Positions 36,637 to 44,710 of a DNA stretch of 64,000 nt are shown in pieces. Numbering within the stretch: position 1 is the stretch's first letter; each line of letters starts with the position of its first letter. The translations under genes and the position numbers were made by a program. A model generated the notes under the pieces. That model worked only from the letters and a program-made list of their open reading frames with translations, made no database searches and had not been told where the DNA came from. Source of the DNA: Mariprofundus sp. KV. Lineage in GTDB: Bacteria > Pseudomonadota > Zetaproteobacteria > Mariprofundales > Mariprofundaceae. The stretch lies in NCBI RefSeq assembly GCF_013387475.1, contig NZ_VWNB01000005.1, positions 62,001 through 126,000 of the forward strand, given 5' to 3'.

Positions 36637-38346
36637 TTAATCTTTACTCTCGACAGATTCGAACAGATCCATCTGCTTATGCATGTCGACCCAAGCGGCT
36701 TGTTCATGCAATATAGCCCTTCCTAGTCGAAGAGAGACTGCCGAGGCCATCTCCCTGTCTCCAGCCAAATCTCCACTATAGTTCTCAAGCTGCATATTCG
36801 CACGACTATAAAACCCAAGGGATGATTCATACCAATCTGCCTCTGCCTCAATTTGTATAGCACTAGCATATCTCGAAACAACCAGTGAAACCGCTATCGG
36901 GATTACGATGAATAGACCAAGAAGCCAATCAGGAACACATGCTAACTGCCAAGTTTCAAGGGGCATAAATTGCAAAAGCATATCCTTCAATTGTTGTATG
37001 AATTCAGGTGGATGGTCAACTTCCATTTTGGTAAGCCCTAAATAGGTAGCTAATCCAACACCCACTCTTAAAGGCCATTTGCCAAGAAACTGACTCCAAA
37101 AAACCATATTTTTATAGCTTTTAAATTGCTGCTTATAGCTGGTCTCACTTCCCTGAATTTTCCCCTCTAAATATTTCTTCTGATCTAGTAGCCAGCCATG
37201 CCTAATAAAGTCGATACGTGATTTAGAGAATGGTGTTTTCTGGCGATTATATGGTAAAATGGCATGTATCCCCCGCATAGCCTCAATAATCCATCCTAAC
37301 TCTTGCTTTTGCTTGGCAGGGTAATAATCAATCACTGAGGACTGAAGCCCCACCATGAACCACGCAGCCTGGATACGAATCCCTTCTGCAAGTGAACGAT
37401 ATTGCAAATGAAGAAGGTGATGTTTTTTCCGCCCAAAAAACCAAGATAACAGCCACGCAAACATGGCAAAAAGAACAAAACCAAGATTCCAGTGCCATGA
37501 GGCATCCTCAACACGGTCAAAATATACAAAGCACACCATAGCGATAGCGGCAATTACTGACAGAATTGTGAAATTCCGAAATGAATGTTCTTGAGTGCTA
37601 TTAGCTAAGGTGTTGGCTGAAGCATAAATATCAGCCAGTAACTCTACACCTTCTTGTTCCGATGACTCCAAAGCCGGACGGCTTGTCAGCAGTACTTCCA
37701 CATTATCATCATTCTTTTCTTTAATCTCATTCTGAGCGAATAAAAACCATTTACGACCATCGCTCCACACCTTGGATGTCATTTCTAATTGAGATTTTTC
37801 ATTAAAGTCATTAATTGCCCTCAGGCTTCGTATAGCATTCTTATAAAAACCATCTTCATCTGACCCAGTATCAGAATCAGGTTTCGATGCAGCTTCCCAC
37901 TCTCTCGCCCAATCAAACTCTGCCACTTCTTCCAAGTTCCAGAGAATCAGGGAATTCTTTTCCTGCAATACAGGCACTTCTGGAATCAACGAGTCTTCAA
38001 CACTTGCGCCTGTATAAAGGTGCCCCAGTTCACTGTTAAGCATACGATTCTGAAGCTTTTCACTATCCACTGGGTTAGAGCCAGTGAGCAACACATGTGC
38101 ATGCCTTAAGATATAGGCTGAGATCAATTCGCCTTTGATTGCTTCTTCCTGATTTTGGAAAAGCACATCTACGGATGCCACATGTATCTGGTCTGGCAAT
38201 GCTAACGCCTTCTTATCAGCATCAGAAATTAACAGATAGATTGAGGAATAAGCACATGTTTTCTCTATCTTTTCAAGCGCATCGCCTAACACACTTGGGG
38301 CTATATCCCCAATAACCCCAACAACAATTGGAATATTCCGAACCAT
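36637..38346 (-). CDS. SLOG-like nucleotide-binding domain fused to four TM helices (SLATT/S-4TM-like)
   Basis: 569 aa, first gene of the operon. The N-terminal Rossmann-like domain begins VVGVIGDIAPSVLGDAL and continues through AYILRHAHVLLTG and a late NSLILWNLEE strand. This is the order of SLOG-family nucleotide-sensing domains. After a linker, TM pairs lie at about 258-300 (FTILSVIAAIAMVCFVYF, WNLGFVLFAMFAWLLSWFF) and 416-486, with a soluble helical part between, as in SLATT/S-4TM pore-type effectors of the nucleotide-centred conflict systems. It would be the membrane effector, triggered by a nucleotide or by the STAND partner. Remote similarity judged by eye only. Confidence 0.6.
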   Translation of the reverse strand: MVRNIPIVVGVIGDIAPSVLGDALEKIEKTCAYSSIYLLISDADKKALALPDQIHVASVDVLFQNQEEAIKGELISAYILRHAHVLLTGSNPVDSEKLQNRMLNSELGHLYTGASVEDSLIPEVPVLQEKNSLILWNLEEVAEFDWAREWEAASKPDSDTGSDEDGFYKNAIRSLRAINDFNEKSQLEMTSKVWSDGRKWFLFAQNEIKEKNDDNVEVLLTSRPALESSEQEGVELLADIYASANTLANSTQEHSFRNFTILSVIAAIAMVCFVYFDRVEDASWHWNLGFVLFAMFAWLLSWFFGRKKHHLLHLQYRSLAEGIRIQAAWFMVGLQSSVIDYYPAKQKQELGWIIEAMRGIHAILPYNRQKTPFSKSRIDFIRHGWLLDQKKYLEGKIQGSETSYKQQFKSYKNMVFWSQFLGKWPLRVGVGLATYLGLTKMEVDHPPEFIQQLKDMLLQFMPLETWQLACVPDWLLGLFIVIPIAVSLVVSRYASAIQIEAEADWYESSLGFYSRANMQLENYSGDLAGDREMASAVSLRLGRAILHEQAAWVDMHKQMDLFESVESKD

Positions 38347-38508
38347 CCCCCCCCCTTTTTATGAATCCACTGAATGTCACCTATTAGTAGCAGTAGTGTA
38401 TAGCACCCAGCTTGCCAAAGGCGACTTTGCCTAAGTCTGGATGAATTTGAAAGTTGGATTATCGAGAGCTTTTTTCGTCAACCTATACATTCCATTAGTG
38501 AATTATTT

Positions 38509-38744
38509 CTACTCCTTAAGAAGCACTGCATGCATAGCATCCGCAATGCGTGGATTTCCCATCAGGGTGTTAAGCAAACCTGTCTCCGGCTTCGGGGTTT
38601 CATTGATCTTCGACAAGGTGTGAGCAAAGGTCTCCCCCAACAAAAAGGCCATGGAGAGGTGCTGATAGTCATCCCCGATGTAATCAGGGTGATATCCCTG
38701 ATCTCCTCCTCTTTATTTTTTGTCTCTGCGATAGTGATTTCCAT
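38509..38744 (-). pseudogene. Small gene apparently split by a frameshift
   Basis: The ATG at 38744 has AAGGAG upstream and opens MEITIAETKNKEEEIRDI, a plausible protein start. That frame then becomes Trp/Cys/Arg-rich and non-globular. One frame over, an open stretch reads YIGDDYQHLSMAFLLGETF, then ETGLLNTLMGNPRIADAM, and ends LLKE at 38509, protein-like and hydrophobic-patterned. Joining the two frames near 38690 gives one coherent protein of about 75 aa, so an indel is likely. A programmed shift or sequencing error cannot be excluded. Confidence 0.45.
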
Positions 38745-38765
38745 GCACTTCTCCTTCCATTGATG

Positions 38766-38900
38766 TCAGCCTTGAAAAGAGACACCCATCGCCATCACCG
38801 AAGCAATCAGGAAAAGAAAAACAAACAGTGCCGGTGTCAGGTGAAGCCAGGTGACTGAGCATCCATTCTCAGCTTCAGGGTTTGAATCGTGATTGACCAT
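38766..38900 (-). CDS. 44-aa single-TM protein
   Basis: Starts MVNHDSNPEAENGCSVTW, one TM helix (LTPALFVFLFLIASVMAMG). GGAGG ribosome site 5 bp upstream. 21 bp before the frameshifted small gene, so both may form one unit. No known family. Confidence 0.5.
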   Translation of the reverse strand: MVNHDSNPEAENGCSVTWLHLTPALFVFLFLIASVMAMGVSFQG

Positions 38901-38935
38901 CTCATCCTCCTTTTGATCACCAACCAATTAAGGTG

Positions 38936-39505
38936 CTATTTACCCAATATGGCATTTCTAAAATTCCAAGCTGCAAACAGTTCACACAGATGCATGGTGT
39001 TAGAGATATGAACCACCCCATCTTCCGGAGACAAATCATCGGCAATCTTGCTCACTAGATATGTCTGATAGCTGTTTGAGAAACCACCCTTGTCTTTAAT
39101 CCACCCATGCGTTTGATCGTTTTCCATGAAAAATTCAAACCACCTAGACATAGAGACTTCGCCATCCATTCTCCCAGCCTCATTTATCACATAGTTAACA
39201 ACTTCCAGGTTTTGTGGACTGGTTCTATAGCTACCGGCACTGTTTTTGGCTGAGCCATAAAATTCAACATCTTGTTCAAAGATCTCAGGTATAATTTCAG
39301 CGCACTGCTGAGATATCGTTTTTGCTCTTTCAGGCATGTTAAATACCTCTTTCCCTCTGCCATCCCAGGCAGAACATAAAGAGTGATACTCTTCTGGAAG
39401 CTGATCACACGCCTGCTGTATGCTCATGCTCTCTTCTGCTCCAGATGTCATCGGAATAAGCAGCAAAAAAAGGAGGGTATTCAGCCCTTTAAATAACATT
39501 TTCAT
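38936..39505 (-). CDS. Secreted protein of unknown function
   Basis: 189 aa from the ATG at 39505 (AAAGGAG upstream; an in-frame start at 39565 lacks one). Signal peptide MKMLFKGLNTLLFLLLIPMT followed by SGAEES. Four to five cysteines in the mature part could form disulphides. Ends in a helical segment. Mature part resembles nothing I recognise. Shares orientation with the neighbouring lipoprotein gene. Confidence 0.5.
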   Translation of the reverse strand: MKMLFKGLNTLLFLLLIPMTSGAEESMSIQQACDQLPEEYHSLCSAWDGRGKEVFNMPERAKTISQQCAEIIPEIFEQDVEFYGSAKNSAGSYRTSPQNLEVVNYVINEAGRMDGEVSMSRWFEFFMENDQTHGWIKDKGGFSNSYQTYLVSKIADDLSPEDGVVHISNTMHLCELFAAWNFRNAILGK

Positions 39506-39623
39506 ATGAGACTCCTTTATTGTCAGGTGATGAAAAATCCAGGGATCAAGAGTGTTGATCACCATTTCCGAAGACGCCCCCTCCAGCTACACGACTGCAA
39601 CCGGAGAGGGCATTTATCAGAAA

Positions 39624-41312
39624 TCAGATAGCTCCATTCTTTTTCAAAAAGGCGGCGAAATCATTTTCGCCCATTCGATAAACAGTCTCCAGCAGAGCCT
39701 GTCCTTTCACGGATACACCTTTTTCCACAAGCTTCTTTACAATGTCCAATCGTTTGTAACGGATCAATTCCTCAATTGTGTACTCTCCAATATTAAGTAG
39801 AGAGTTTTTCACACCCGCATTAAGCAGGTAGTCGACCATTTCCTCAGAGCCAAGCTTGCAGTACCCATCTCTCCTGAAAACCTTCTCATAACTCAATGCC
39901 TCCAGCGCATAATAGAGTGGATCGTCGATCCAGCTATGTGTACGCTCTTCAATTCGCTTATAACGATGAGTCGTAGTTGTATGATGATGTGTCCGTGTGT
40001 CCAGAGTCGCCCCGTGAGCAACAAGGTATTTAACCGCTTCCAACTTCCCTGAAGCCACTGCAGTAGAAATGGCGCTTCTGGGACCATAAAAATCTGGTTT
40101 TACAACATTAACCTTCAACTCTTCCACGAGAAACTTTGTCCAGTCACTGATTTCATCTTTACCACACGACACCGAGGTGATGAGCTGCCTTCTTAAGTCC
40201 TCTTGCGAAACAAACTTCTCAGCATCTTTCCCAAGATAGCCCCTTAGAAAACGCATCATGTCAGATGATTTCTTATTAAAAGCATTACTATATAAACTTC
40301 CAAGAACCTTTTTATCAGGATTGAAGCTCTTGATTTCCTTCTCAAGCAGATCAATCCAGCCCAGCTCTGCAAGGGGTTCAAGAACATCTACTTTGTGAAA
40401 TGAGCCTTTTTCAATAAGGAGTGCGACCTTTTTACGATTGAGGCCCTCCTTTTCGCTTCCTTTTTCAACATAAATTAGGCTTCCGATCGGGTCACGTTTA
40501 TGCAACAGACCTGGATATGTATCCAGCAAAAGCTCAAACGTCTCTAATGAGGCATTGTGTAAATCTACAATCGAGGATAATTCCTTGATCGCGTTCTCCA
40601 ATAATTCAGGATGTTTTAGCAGCCAGCGAAGCTTCTCATCTGACAACTGCATAAAACGATAATCACGATTATGAGCGTTTCTATGGAAACTTTTGTATTC
40701 GAAATCCGGATTGCCACCAGCCTCCAACAATGCATCCAGAGACTCAACAGGGGCCTCAGCAACAATCATGGTCCAGTCACCATCGCTCAATTCTGTCGTG
40801 TTCTGAATAACCCATTTCACCTTATCCTCGGATAGGTCCTTCGGATACATAGGAAGCGTCTTGAAGTCAGGTAGCTTTTTGGCTGCATCCCAGCTTTGCA
40901 GTTTTGCTAATGGGAAGTTTTTGATCAGCCCCCACAGATCCGCCTCAGAAACTGTAGCGCCACTGTCGATAAGAGCCGGAACAAATGTATGCATATTCTT
41001 CTTGTTTACAGCTTCTAAGATCAAACCTTGTGGCACATTAATTCCATTTGCGAGCATGTAATCCATACATGCCCCTTTTTGATCAACCGCAGCAACTGCA
41101 TTAAAGTAGTTCCGGGACTCCAGTTTCACTTGCTTTTCATTTTGGATATATTCAACCACATCCATTTTTCCGGACGTACAGGCAGCTGCAATAACACGCT
41201 GCGGAGAAGCCCCCTCCTCCAAAGCTTTCTTGGCATTTTCAACATCCTCTGAGGCTGAGCACCCCGTCAGCAGTGCCATAGCGACTGAAGCAATGATAAA
41301 TCTTTTTTTCAT
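39624..41312 (-). CDS. Ankyrin-like repeat lipoprotein
   Basis: 562 aa from the ATG at 41312 (AAGGAG 7 bp upstream). Lipobox LLTGCS at Cys17, so lipid-anchored and periplasmic-facing. The chain has degenerate ankyrin-like repeats from start to end (ACTSGKMDVVEYI, ASGKLEAVKYLVAHGATL and others). Possible envelope interaction protein. A second ankyrin gene of the island lies at 31550-32410 but is cytosolic. Confidence 0.6.
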   Translation of the reverse strand: MKKRFIIASVAMALLTGCSASEDVENAKKALEEGASPQRVIAAACTSGKMDVVEYIQNEKQVKLESRNYFNAVAAVDQKGACMDYMLANGINVPQGLILEAVNKKNMHTFVPALIDSGATVSEADLWGLIKNFPLAKLQSWDAAKKLPDFKTLPMYPKDLSEDKVKWVIQNTTELSDGDWTMIVAEAPVESLDALLEAGGNPDFEYKSFHRNAHNRDYRFMQLSDEKLRWLLKHPELLENAIKELSSIVDLHNASLETFELLLDTYPGLLHKRDPIGSLIYVEKGSEKEGLNRKKVALLIEKGSFHKVDVLEPLAELGWIDLLEKEIKSFNPDKKVLGSLYSNAFNKKSSDMMRFLRGYLGKDAEKFVSQEDLRRQLITSVSCGKDEISDWTKFLVEELKVNVVKPDFYGPRSAISTAVASGKLEAVKYLVAHGATLDTRTHHHTTTTHRYKRIEERTHSWIDDPLYYALEALSYEKVFRRDGYCKLGSEEMVDYLLNAGVKNSLLNIGEYTIEELIRYKRLDIVKKLVEKGVSVKGQALLETVYRMGENDFAAFLKKNGAI

Positions 41313-41385
41313 GCAAAAACTCCTTTTCATTATATTGATTGATGATTTTTAGACATATTTGGCTGGTATAGCCTTGTTCAATGGA

Positions 41386-42015
41386 TCACTCGTATACTTG
41401 TAACTGCTGCAACTGAGATTCCCGCCATTCACGGTGTCTTTTCCTGAATTCGGGGCCAACGAAATATTCAAATGCGATTACCATCATTGTACTTCTGGCA
41501 AGGTTTGGACGAAACTCCGAAACCCTTTCAGTTCCATTCCAGTGCTTATATGTTTCCGAAATGGTAGTGGTATAATAAATGGGTATATCTCGTCCACGGA
41601 TTATCCCGGATTTGTGTATGTACTCGAACATATATCGGTTATTAACCCTCTCTTCGGGAGACAGGCTGGTGAGATCCGTCAGTGGCTCACTTGAAGCCCC
41701 CGGAAATGTACTTTCAAAAAAGCTGTCCGGATCATTAAAATACTTCTTTGGTTGTTGTAGAGGTGCTAGGCAGCCTTTTCTAATCAACTGAGTCAGATCT
41801 GGAACCTCTTTTCCCACATCCTCCCTCTTTACAGATGTGACCAAATAAGCCCTGATGGAATTACAGCTCTCAACGAGATCGGACACATCAAATGGATGTT
41901 CAGCCACCTCTTCGGCAACCGCATTTCCATTTGTAATCAGACATACCGCTATTGCGAGAAGACATGTCGCTATAGCAAGGCATTTGAATCGTTTAATCAC
42001 TGCACGATTACTCAT
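41386..42015 (-). CDS. Secreted or membrane-anchored protein of unknown function
   Basis: 209 aa from the ATG at 42015, preceded by AAGGCGAG and overlapping the stop of a small upstream ORF. An alternative TTG start at 42081 would lack a ribosome site. N-terminal basic residues plus CLAIATCLLAIAVCLITNGNA make a signal peptide or anchor; the rest is soluble with no recognised domain. It has one of the island's dyad promoters (42169-42197). Confidence 0.5.
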   Translation of the reverse strand: MSNRAVIKRFKCLAIATCLLAIAVCLITNGNAVAEEVAEHPFDVSDLVESCNSIRAYLVTSVKREDVGKEVPDLTQLIRKGCLAPLQQPKKYFNDPDSFFESTFPGASSEPLTDLTSLSPEERVNNRYMFEYIHKSGIIRGRDIPIYYTTTISETYKHWNGTERVSEFRPNLARSTMMVIAFEYFVGPEFRKRHREWRESQLQQLQVYE

Positions 42016-42088
42016 ACTCGCCTTCTTTAATCCTTCTTTCGGTACGTGCGCGCCCACTTTCCGGACCAATGATAATTTCAATCCTCAT
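42008..42088 (-). CDS. Putative 26-aa leader ORF coupled to the secreted protein gene
   Basis: ATG at 42088 follows AGGAGGGGGAGT, a near-ideal ribosome site. The ORF (MRIEIIIGPESGRARTERR...) ends with TAA inside ATGAGTAA, overlapping the next gene's ATG at 42015. This is a translation-coupling layout. Whether the peptide has a role is unknown. Confidence 0.4.
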   Translation of the reverse strand: MRIEIIIGPESGRARTERRIKEGEYE

Positions 42089-42168
42089 ACTCCCCCTCCT
42101 GAATTAATTTCCCGCTAAACAGCGCCTAAACTTCAATCAGGAGCCATTTAACTAACGGGTTATAAGGA

Positions 42169-42197
42169 ATGTTATTTAGATCATGGACAAAAACTGT
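42169..42197 (-). promoter_or_regulatory. Dyad-type promoter before the leader/secreted-protein genes
   Basis: Plus strand GGACAAAAACTGT (42185-42197), then 10 bp to TAACAT (42169-42174) on the gene's strand. Lies just past the dnaB-like stop codon. Confidence 0.6.
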
Positions 42198-42201
42198 ATG
42201 G

Positions 42202-43581
42202 CTACTGCTGCGAATCAAAACGGAGGTATTTACGTGCAAAATTCAACGTCACTCTGCCAACCGGTCCATTGCGCTGCTTTGCAATAACAACCTCGGCTTT
42301 AGCCTGCTCTTCACCTTCATTGTCAGAGCATACAAACATCAACACGTCAGCATTCCGCTCTACAGCGCTGTGTTCCTTGATCTTAGACATCACTCTTCGA
42401 CAATCCAATGGTGTTGGTCTATCCAGATCATAGTTAAAGCGGGAAAGAACGATGACAGGTACATTTAGCTCTTTTGCCAACTTCTTTAGTGATTTCATAA
42501 TACGGGAGATTTCCTGTTCATCCTCCGCTGAACCTTCCTGGGCTATCATAAGCTGAAGGTCATCGATCAGTATCAGATCGAGTCCCCTGTTTTCGCGCTT
42601 GAGACGACGGCATTTGGAACGTATTTCCATAACGGAGATGGCCGTATTATCGCCTATATGTATTTTTGACTCAGCCAAAGAACCACTGGCGGCTGCAAGC
42701 GCGCGCCAGTCATCGGGGGTAAAACGTCCGGTTTTGAGAGACTGCATATCCACGCGGGCCTCTCTAGCCAGCATACGCATGGCGATCTCCTGGCTAGAAT
42801 TGTCCAGTGAGAATGACGCAACCACGCCGGAGTCATCACCCTTGGCGCGAAGAGCGGCATTGGCAGCCAGATTCATCAGGAGGCTGCTTCTGCCCATGCC
42901 TGGCTGGCCGGCAATAATAATCAGCTCGCCGCGCTGTAAACCCGAGGTCATCTCATCCAGCTCCTCGAAACCTGTAGTAATACCTGTAACGACCTCCTTG
43001 GAGGCGAAACGATCCTCCAGCTCTTTGTAGCTCTGCAGCATCAGGTCGGACATTTTGGCAAAGAAAGGGCGTGAGCGGTTAAACTTTTCGGCAATGGCCA
43101 GAATATTACTCTCTGCCATATCGAGATGTTCATTCACATCTCGGTCTGTCTCTTCGTAAGCATCGCGGAAGACGCCACTACAGACAGAGAGCAGGTCACG
43201 CATGGCTGAGCGCTCGCGAACAAGATCAGCGTAATATTTTACATTGATGGAACTAGGAGCAGAAGTGACGAGATCAGCCAGATAGGCTTCGCCACCGATT
43301 GAGGCTAGTTCGTCACGTTGTTCGAGATGATCTTTGATCGTAAACGCATCAACCGGTTGGCCGCGCGCAGCCAGCTCCTGAATGACATGGAATATCTGGG
43401 CATTGGGCTCTACATAGAAGTGTTCAGGCTGCAGTGAGCCCTCCAGTCGTTCCAGTGCCTCGGCATCAAGCATGATTCTCCCGAGCACCGCCCGCTCAGC
43501 ATCAAATGAACTAAAGTACACTAGACTCCCTAGAGCATATCCATTATCGGCATGCTGCTTCACTTGCTTGTTGTTGGTCAT
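42202..43581 (-). CDS. DnaB-like helicase with degraded ATPase motifs
   Basis: 459 aa with DnaB architecture. The N-terminal domain (about 25-135) binds primase in DnaB. The C-terminal RecA-like domain (about 190-455) shows altered key positions. Walker A is GQPGMGRSS (Lys replaced by Arg) and the usual SLEM Glu is Asp (FSLDNS). DYLQLM is DDLQLM and LSQLNR is LSRFNY. KQRNGP near the end is kept. A working helicase is therefore doubtful. It may be a specialised or dominant-negative paralogue that joins host DnaB rings, or a helicase for the island. It has its own dyad promoter. Confidence 0.85.
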   Translation of the reverse strand: MTNNKQVKQHADNGYALGSLVYFSSFDAERAVLGRIMLDAEALERLEGSLQPEHFYVEPNAQIFHVIQELAARGQPVDAFTIKDHLEQRDELASIGGEAYLADLVTSAPSSINVKYYADLVRERSAMRDLLSVCSGVFRDAYEETDRDVNEHLDMAESNILAIAEKFNRSRPFFAKMSDLMLQSYKELEDRFASKEVVTGITTGFEELDEMTSGLQRGELIIIAGQPGMGRSSLLMNLAANAALRAKGDDSGVVASFSLDNSSQEIAMRMLAREARVDMQSLKTGRFTPDDWRALAAASGSLAESKIHIGDNTAISVMEIRSKCRRLKRENRGLDLILIDDLQLMIAQEGSAEDEQEISRIMKSLKKLAKELNVPVIVLSRFNYDLDRPTPLDCRRVMSKIKEHSAVERNADVLMFVCSDNEGEEQAKAEVVIAKQRNGPVGRVTLNFARKYLRFDSQQ

Positions 43582-43637
43582 TGCCCCCCCCCGGCACTCC
43601 CCCTCTGATTTCCTCAGGGATTATTTTCATGCCGATC

Positions 43638-43668
43638 AGGATAAATCACGCCTGGACAAAAACTGTCC
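43638..43668 (-). promoter_or_regulatory. Dyad-type promoter of the dnaB-like gene (best operator copy)
   Basis: GGACAAAAACTGTCC at 43654-43668 is a perfect GGACA-N5-TGTCC palindrome. On the gene strand it is followed after 10 bp by TATCCT (43638-43643). Confidence 0.65.
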
Positions 43669-43681
43669 TGCAGAGGTTTTT

Positions 43682-44599
43682 TCATTGATATAAGCGCGTC
43701 AGGATTTCACCTGCACCATCAGCCAAAAGCTGATCGGCCAGCTGCCGCCCAAGGCTCTCAGCTTCACTTATTGGGCTACGAATCTCTTTTCGGATAATGC
43801 GTGATCCATCCAGTTCACCGACCAGCCCATCAAGATGCAGCTCATCGCCATTCACTGTTGCGAACGCGGCAATCGGCACTTGGCATCCACCCTCAAGGCG
43901 GGCAAGAAAGGTTCGCTCTGCAACTGTTCGCACCATCGTTTCATGATCGTTCAGACGATCGACCAGCGTATTGAGTTCATCGTCTCTATCGCATGTTTGG
44001 ATACCTAGGGTTCCTTGAGCCACAGCCGGTAATAGTGTCGCAGTGTCCACAAAGTCATGCATCTGTTGTTCCATGCCCATACGGCGAACACCGGCTGCTG
44101 CCAAGATCACAGCATCCACGCTATCACCAAGCTTGGAGAGTCTTTTCTGGATAGTTCCCCGGATAGGCACATATTCGAAATGCGGATAGTGATGTTTAAG
44201 CTGAGTTATACGCCTGAGTGCTGATGTACCAATACGTGCCCCTTCTGGCATTGTATCCAGTCCTCCGCCAGTCACGGTTGCCACGGCATCACGCGGATCC
44301 TCACGTTTTGGAAAAGCTCGAATCGAGGTGCCCGCTGGAAGCTCGACAGGGACATCCTTCATCGAATGTACAGCGATATCAGCATCACCATTGAGAAGTG
44401 CAAGGTCGATCTCTTTGGTAAATAAGCCCTTGCCCCCAATTCGTGCAAGAGGAACATCGGTAAAGATATCCCCGCTGGTCTTGATCTTGATCAGCTCGGT
44501 AGTGATCTCGCTATCAAGCTTCTTCAGCTCTGCAGCAACATACTCTGCTTGCCACAGGGCCAGCGGTGATCTCCGTGTTGCGATTCTGATATGAGTCAT
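43682..44599 (-). CDS. hemC: Porphobilinogen deaminase (hydroxymethylbilane synthase), island copy
   Basis: 305 aa, full length. Joins four porphobilinogens into hydroxymethylbilane for haem and sirohaem. Active-site features are kept: HSMKDVP (catalytic Asp), RIGTSALRR, RLEGGCQVPI with the cofactor-binding Cys. The conserved RGNxxTRL is RGTIQKRL here, and PAVGQG is PAVAQG. hemC is normally a backbone gene, so its place inside the repeats is unusual; it may be a second copy or the only one. Own dyad promoter. Confidence 0.92.
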   Translation of the reverse strand: MTHIRIATRRSPLALWQAEYVAAELKKLDSEITTELIKIKTSGDIFTDVPLARIGGKGLFTKEIDLALLNGDADIAVHSMKDVPVELPAGTSIRAFPKREDPRDAVATVTGGGLDTMPEGARIGTSALRRITQLKHHYPHFEYVPIRGTIQKRLSKLGDSVDAVILAAAGVRRMGMEQQMHDFVDTATLLPAVAQGTLGIQTCDRDDELNTLVDRLNDHETMVRTVAERTFLARLEGGCQVPIAAFATVNGDELHLDGLVGELDGSRIIRKEIRSPISEAESLGRQLADQLLADGAGEILTRLYQ

Positions 44600-44641
44600 G
44601 GGTTTCTCCGTTACTTTTCTCCCCGTAGGGGCAATATGGAG

Positions 44642-44670
44642 ATTTTGCAGAGGTTCAGGACAAAAATGGT
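44642..44670 (-). promoter_or_regulatory. Dyad-type promoter of island hemC
   Basis: GGACAAAAATGGT (44658-44670), 10 bp, CAAAAT (44642-44647) on the gene strand. About 45 bp before the hemC ATG. Confidence 0.6.
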
Positions 44671-44710
44671 TTATGGCAGAGGGTATCTGGCTTCATCACA
44701 ACAGTTCGAA

